Shown here piece by piece: positions 36,777 through 39,744 of a DNA stretch of 39,744 bases. Every line of letters begins with the position of its first letter. The first letter of the stretch is position 1. This stretch comes from Anthropogastromicrobium chipingensis_A (GTDB taxonomy: Bacteria > Bacillota > Clostridia > Lachnospirales > Lachnospiraceae), in contig CAVCXB010000011.1 of NCBI GenBank assembly GCA_963605535.1, positions 1-39,744 on the forward strand, in the 5' to 3' direction. Made by a program: the position numbers and the translations under genes. Below the pieces are notes generated by a model, which worked only from the letters and a program-made list of their open reading frames with translations, did no database searches and was not told the origin of the DNA.

Positions 36777-37164
36777 TTTTTTCCACCTCTTTGTTCCAAC
36801 ATTCGGCGCAAGTTGTGTTGTAGCATTTTTCATGTTCTTCTTCGTCTACCAGTCCAAGGCTATAAGCGCAAATTGAAGGTGTATCGCTCGCACAATAGCG
36901 TTTCGCATTCGGAAACTTTTCCAGCAGTACATCTTTTCTCGTTTTTCGTTGTGGCGCCGGGTGTTCCTCAGCCCACTTGCGGACGATTGCTTCTGCTTCT
37001 TCGGGGTGTTTCATCTCCAAGATTGTGCAGCACATTGTATAGCGTCTATTATGACTAGCTAGCGGGCAATTCTCACATAGTCCGTCGCAATACATATCGT
37101 CCAGATATCCGCCTATGCTCTCTACCATTCTCCGTTTTTCCTTGAAATAATTAAATTCGCTCAT
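36763..37164 (-). CDS. Cys-rich early protein
   Basis: 133 aa with two Cys groups: CDGLCENC plus CC (about 26-46) and a C-terminal set (CASDTPSIC, CYNTTCAEC). Both look like metal-binding clusters. No family named. It is encoded just after the PAPS-reductase-like gene. Confidence 0.7.
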   Translation of the reverse strand: MSEFNYFKEKRRMVESIGGYLDDMYCDGLCENCPLASHNRRYTMCCTILEMKHPEEAEAIVRKWAEEHPAPQRKTRKDVLLEKFPNAKRYCASDTPSICAYSLGLVDEEEHEKCYNTTCAECWNKEVEKNDKL

Positions 37165-37170
37165 TGCTTT

Positions 37171-37977
37171 CTATCTCCTTCCTAGCCACCATCTCATTAC
37201 ATCTTCGGGCGTTTTCCACGTGGTTTTGTCGTCTAAACTTTCGAGCATTCTGCTGAACGCCGATAGATAGTTTCTCTTGAATTTGGGGTATCGCTCCAAT
37301 TCTTCCTCCTGATGGTGGGTCGACATTGGACAGCCTATGCAGCCTATGCGCTTGAATCCCTCGTCGTACAGTGTACAGTATGGCACGTCGTATTTGCGAA
37401 TAAACTCCCACACTTCGGCTTCCGTCCAGTCAATGATAGGGTTCAAAATGTGCATTCCTTTAGTCGGACAGGTTCTCATCATAACCTCATCGGGCGGGTT
37501 GTCAGGGTCATACAACTCTCTGCGCTTTTTGCCTTTTCCGATTTCTAGTCCGGCGCGATTTTGGGCGCGCTTAGTGCTTTCTGCCCATCGAACGCCTGTA
37601 ACAGTGAACCGTCCCCCGCCGCCACCTTCTTTCAGCTCCTTGCAGCAGTAGCGTACAAGCCTCGTAGGGGGCATTTTCTTTTTTGGGATTAGATTCCACA
37701 TTGTGATTCTCTTTCCGTCCTTGTCTCGCGGGTATTCTATCGCCACATCGGGGTGGCAGTCCTTGATGAATCTAATCAATTCCGGCGGGTCAACTGATGT
37801 GTGGTTGTAGTGCGCGTCATACTTCACTCCCGCCATGTCTGCCAATGCTTTAATCACGCAACTATCTTTCCCGCCGCTGAAAGCCAGATAGTACCCCTCG
37901 GGTGGTTCGAACGTTCTAAATCGTTCGATTGACATCTCAAGTTTGGTTTTGCCGTAGATGTTCAGCTGTTCAAGCAT
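37171..37977 (-). CDS. PAPS-reductase-like (PP-loop) protein
   Basis: 268 aa from ATG 37977 (AAGGAG upstream). The PP-loop SGGKDS is at 34-39 within YYLAFSGGKDSCVIKALADM; CCKELKEG at 111-118 and GCIGCPMSTHH at 212-222 give two Cys pairs suited to an iron-sulfur or zinc site. This is the N-type ATP pyrophosphatase/PAPS-reductase family found in many phages, where the role is not settled; sulfur transfer to nucleic acid or sulfur metabolism are possible. No Dnd-like partner genes are visible. Confidence 0.9.
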   Translation of the reverse strand: MLEQLNIYGKTKLEMSIERFRTFEPPEGYYLAFSGGKDSCVIKALADMAGVKYDAHYNHTSVDPPELIRFIKDCHPDVAIEYPRDKDGKRITMWNLIPKKKMPPTRLVRYCCKELKEGGGGGRFTVTGVRWAESTKRAQNRAGLEIGKGKKRRELYDPDNPPDEVMMRTCPTKGMHILNPIIDWTEAEVWEFIRKYDVPYCTLYDEGFKRIGCIGCPMSTHHQEEELERYPKFKRNYLSAFSRMLESLDDKTTWKTPEDVMRWWLGRR

Positions 37978-38323
37978 TGCTTTCTCCTTCCTCTTCCACC
38001 GCTTCGGCGCATATCGTGATAAATTCAATGTTTTCCAGTGTTGGTTCTAATGCGATTCCGCTTCCCGCCATCAGCGTCTCCCTGATTATTACGCAACGGT
38101 CAAATACTTGTTCGTACGTCATTTGTGCCCTTTCTTTCTTTTTCTTGTCTTCGTGTACCGCGTCATCAAGCCTAGCCCATGCCGTATAATACGCCTCCTG
38201 TATGCCTCTCCAATATCTAGCCTCATCGTCGCAGTCTAACTCCATTTGGTCTGCTATCTTTTCAGCGTCTTCGGATTCCTCCATGAATTTGTTAGCTATC
38301 TTCTTAATGGTTTCACTTTTCAT
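37970..38323 (-). CDS. Early protein of unknown function
   Basis: 117 aa, helical and acidic (ANKFMEESEDAEKIADQMEL, then MAGSGIALEPTLENIEFITI). No family recognised. It overlaps both neighbours, so it belongs to the same translationally coupled unit as the PAPS-reductase-like gene. Confidence 0.68.
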   Translation of the reverse strand: MKSETIKKIANKFMEESEDAEKIADQMELDCDDEARYWRGIQEAYYTAWARLDDAVHEDKKKKERAQMTYEQVFDRCVIIRETLMAGSGIALEPTLENIEFITICAEAVEEEGESNA

Positions 38324-38828
38324 CGTCTAACGCCCTTTCTAGCCAGATTATTGCCAAATCAAACGCCGCCGCCATTCCTGAATTGTATTCTGCAATGTCA
38401 TCGTCCACGCCGTGCAGTTCGCGCCTTGCCTTCATGATGTGTTCGCGCTCTTGGCGGTTTTCGTCTAATACTGTGATTATTTCCCCTATGCGGTCACGCA
38501 GCCGGTTCTGTTGCGACTGTTCTATTGTTTCTGCGTTAGGGGGTATTATGTGTTTTACGGCTTTGACACCACCACTTTCGCTACCAGTGTAGTGGAGGTT
38601 GCCCGCAGTATCGTAATGCATATCTCCGTGTCTGGTCTCTTCAAATGCCTTTTTCAGCCCCTTAGTGGGTGAATCCGTTATTGATACAAGGTCTTCTGCC
38701 ACCTGTTCTGGTGTTCTGTAGCTTTCATAATCTAAGTTTAGCGACTTTTCATATTCTCGTAGTTCTTCGGGTGTATGCTCGTCAATAAACTTTTCGCAGT
38801 CTATAAATGCTTGTTTAACTTTGTCCAT
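38313..38828 (-). CDS. Early protein of unknown function
   Basis: 171 aa from ATG 38828 (1-bp TGATG overlap with the upstream gene). Contains helical segments and a central MHYDTAGNLHYTGSESGGVK region; a longer frame from 38993 would read the upstream gene out of phase. C-terminus helical (MAAAFDLAIIWLERALDDEK). No family recognised. Confidence 0.68.
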   Translation of the reverse strand: MDKVKQAFIDCEKFIDEHTPEELREYEKSLNLDYESYRTPEQVAEDLVSITDSPTKGLKKAFEETRHGDMHYDTAGNLHYTGSESGGVKAVKHIIPPNAETIEQSQQNRLRDRIGEIITVLDENRQEREHIMKARRELHGVDDDIAEYNSGMAAAFDLAIIWLERALDDEK

Positions 38829-39052
38829 CACCCTAACCTCGCTTTCTCGATGTACTCCATCGCTTTCAATTTGCCGTAACTCATATGCTTTTCCCTCGCC
38901 AGCGCCGCAATCTCCGGCAGGCTTGTTGCCTTGGCTTCTCGCATTTTCTTTTTCTGTTTCCGGTAGTGCGCTTGGTAGCATTGTGTCGTGCAATATTGCT
39001 GATTACGAACGGCGTTGAACCATACCCCGCAGCCTTTACACTTCTTTTTCAT
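38828..39052 (-). CDS. Small zinc-finger protein
   Basis: 74 aa. CKGCGVWFNAVRNQQYCTTQ with a further Cys (CxxC...CxxxC) is a compact zinc finger, followed by a very basic helix (YRKQKKKMREAK) and a helical tail. Nucleic-acid binding is likely. ATGA overlap with the upstream gene. Confidence 0.75.
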   Translation of the reverse strand: MKKKCKGCGVWFNAVRNQQYCTTQCYQAHYRKQKKKMREAKATSLPEIAALAREKHMSYGKLKAMEYIEKARLG

Positions 39053-39225
39053 TTTGCTTCCCACGCTCCGCACACATTGCACCCGAATCCCGGGTATTCA
39101 TCTCTGAACGAACTTTTATCGTTCTTGCAGATTTTGTCCTCAAGCCACTTGCACTCTTCCTTTTCGGGGTATATGCACCCGAATATCGCCGCAAAATCTT
39201 TCGCTGTTTTCTTGTCAAATTCCAT
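39049..39225 (-). CDS. Small Cys-rich protein
   Basis: 58 aa from ATG 39225, with AAAGGAGG 7 nt upstream. Five cysteines, spaced FGC, EEC, KIC and CNVC, suggest metal binding. It follows the pentapeptide-repeat gene by 19 bp. Function unknown. Confidence 0.72.
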   Translation of the reverse strand: MEFDKKTAKDFAAIFGCIYPEKEECKWLEDKICKNDKSSFRDEYPGFGCNVCGAWEAK

Positions 39226-39244
39226 CACTCTGCCTCCTTTCATT

Positions 39245-39744
39245 TCAGACCGCGATTCCTGTAATTTCTTTGAAAATTTCAGCATTGAAATTCGGGATTT
39301 CTTGCACAATCTGTTTATTCTCTTCCGTCATTTTCGCCCACCAGTTCGCCCATGCTTCTTGCATGGTGTATTCTTTCAGGTATCCACCTATCAGTTCCTT
39401 TTTTTTATCCGTTTTTTTCTCTTCGTCTGTATATGGAATCCATTCCGTTAGCAGGAACGGTGCGCTATATAATGCATCATAGTATTTACTCCTACAGAAA
39501 TCTCTAAGGCTCATTCCAGATGGCTGATTGAATATTCTAATATCCATATCTGGTTCTGTACAAAATACCCCGTTAGACCCATCTATGGTGTTACAGTGTC
39601 CGGTGTTCCAGTGTCCGGTGTTCCAGTCCCCGGTGTTCCTGTCCCCGGTGTTACAGTGTCCGGTGTTCCAGTCCCCGGTGTTCCTGTTCCCGGTGTTACA
39701 GTGTCCGGTGTTCCTGTCCCCGGTGTTACAGTGTCCGGTGTTCC
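39245..39744 (-). CDS. DUF7666-like pentapeptide-repeat protein (C-terminal part; begins at the window's left end)
   Basis: This is the 3' part of the gene that begins at 524. Beyond the repeats (last units GDWNT, GHWNT, GHCNT) the chain reads IDGSNGVFCTEPDMDIRIFN and continues into a C-terminal domain with MQEAWANWWAKMTEENKQIV. The repeat-then-(V/C)FxTE-xxxxxxFN junction is, as I recall, usual for this phage protein family, and supports the frame and the circular join. A stand-alone start at ATG 39547 inside this domain is not needed. Bases 39633-39744 duplicate 1-112. Confidence 0.8.
   Translation of the reverse strand, partial: NTGHCNTGDRNTGHCNTGNRNTGDWNTGHCNTGDRNTGDWNTGHWNTGHCNTIDGSNGVFCTEPDMDIRIFNQPSGMSLRDFCRSKYYDALYSAPFLLTEWIPYTDEEKKTDKKKELIGGYLKEYTMQEAWANWWAKMTEENKQIVQEIPNFNAEIFKEITGIAV
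39588..39744. repeat. 15-bp tandem repeat array, right-end part
   Basis: Ten full units of 15 bp and part of another. The first three (39588-39632) are unique to this end; the rest is the duplicated 112 bp. Combined with the left end, a circle would hold 16 units. Confidence 0.9.
39633..39744. repeat. Direct terminal repeat, right copy
   Basis: Identical to 1-112 over its full length; marks the circular join or the assembly overlap. Confidence 0.9.

Noticed and set aside
38885..39451. 188-aa plus-strand frame
   Set aside because: Crosses four overlapping minus-strand genes with good RBS; antisense artefact.
39245..39547. Independent 100-aa gene starting at ATG 39547
   Set aside because: The frame continues upstream through the repeats with no stop and the ATG lacks an RBS; it is the C-terminal part of the split gene.

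Overview
The window is one complete genome of a temperate, tailed (siphovirus-type) phage of a low-to-mid GC Gram-positive host, most likely a gut Clostridia-class Bacillota. The host call rests on the PBSX-like terminase, A118/SPP1-like portal and minor capsid genes, Gp15, XkdX, strong AGGAGG-type ribosome binding sites, the signal-peptide style and a dockerin-like calcium motif in a tail protein; it is inference. The first 112 bases are repeated exactly as the last 112 bases, and one open frame runs unbroken across the ends, so the sequence is best read as a circle of about 39,632 bp cut inside a repeat-bearing gene.

Layout. Almost everything is on the minus strand, in two long leftward operons. 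(1) The early operon starts at a promoter near 8060-8088 and runs left through a Cro-like gene, small DNA-binding proteins, a 3D-domain wall protein, a recombination block (ERF annealing protein, YqaJ exonuclease, HNH nuclease, NinB-like protein), a replication block (initiator with ten 11-bp iterons, helicase loader, MazG-like enzyme, SSB, Holliday-junction-resolvase-like nuclease) and the repeat protein split by the window ends (1-524 plus 39245-39744). It continues from 39.2 to 35.9 kb with small Cys-rich proteins, a PAPS-reductase-like protein and a late-regulator-like gene, ending at a bidirectional terminator (35843-35874). (2) The late operon starts near 35.55 kb and runs left through terminase, portal, minor capsid, scaffold, capsid, connector, tail, tape-measure, tail-tip and fibre genes, a diversity-generating retroelement (DGR), XkdX, endolysin, holin candidates and a short conserved tail of genes, ending at about 10.5 kb.

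The only substantial plus-strand unit is the lysogeny cassette (8.1-10.2 kb): repressor, two secreted proteins of unknown role, and a tyrosine integrase followed at once by the 3' half of a tRNA-Arg(ACG), which is the likely attP core. The repressor promoter and the early promoter face each other across about 50 bp studded with inverted-repeat operators, like the switch of phage 186. A second, tiny plus-strand unit (41-aa ORF with an operator-like repeat inside its promoter) sits between the two leftward operons.

The standout system is the complete DGR at 13.8-17.2 kb: a C-type-lectin-like tail protein ending in a variable repeat, a GC hairpin just behind it, an Avd protein, the template repeat and a reverse transcriptase with the DGR-type SQ motif. 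Template and variable repeats are aligned without gaps over 138 bp and differ almost only at template adenines. Other points worth attention are a dockerin-like calcium-binding pair in the tail-tip protein, an Ig-like domain on the capsid protein, the secreted lysogeny proteins, iterons inside the initiator gene, and several structured RNA candidates.
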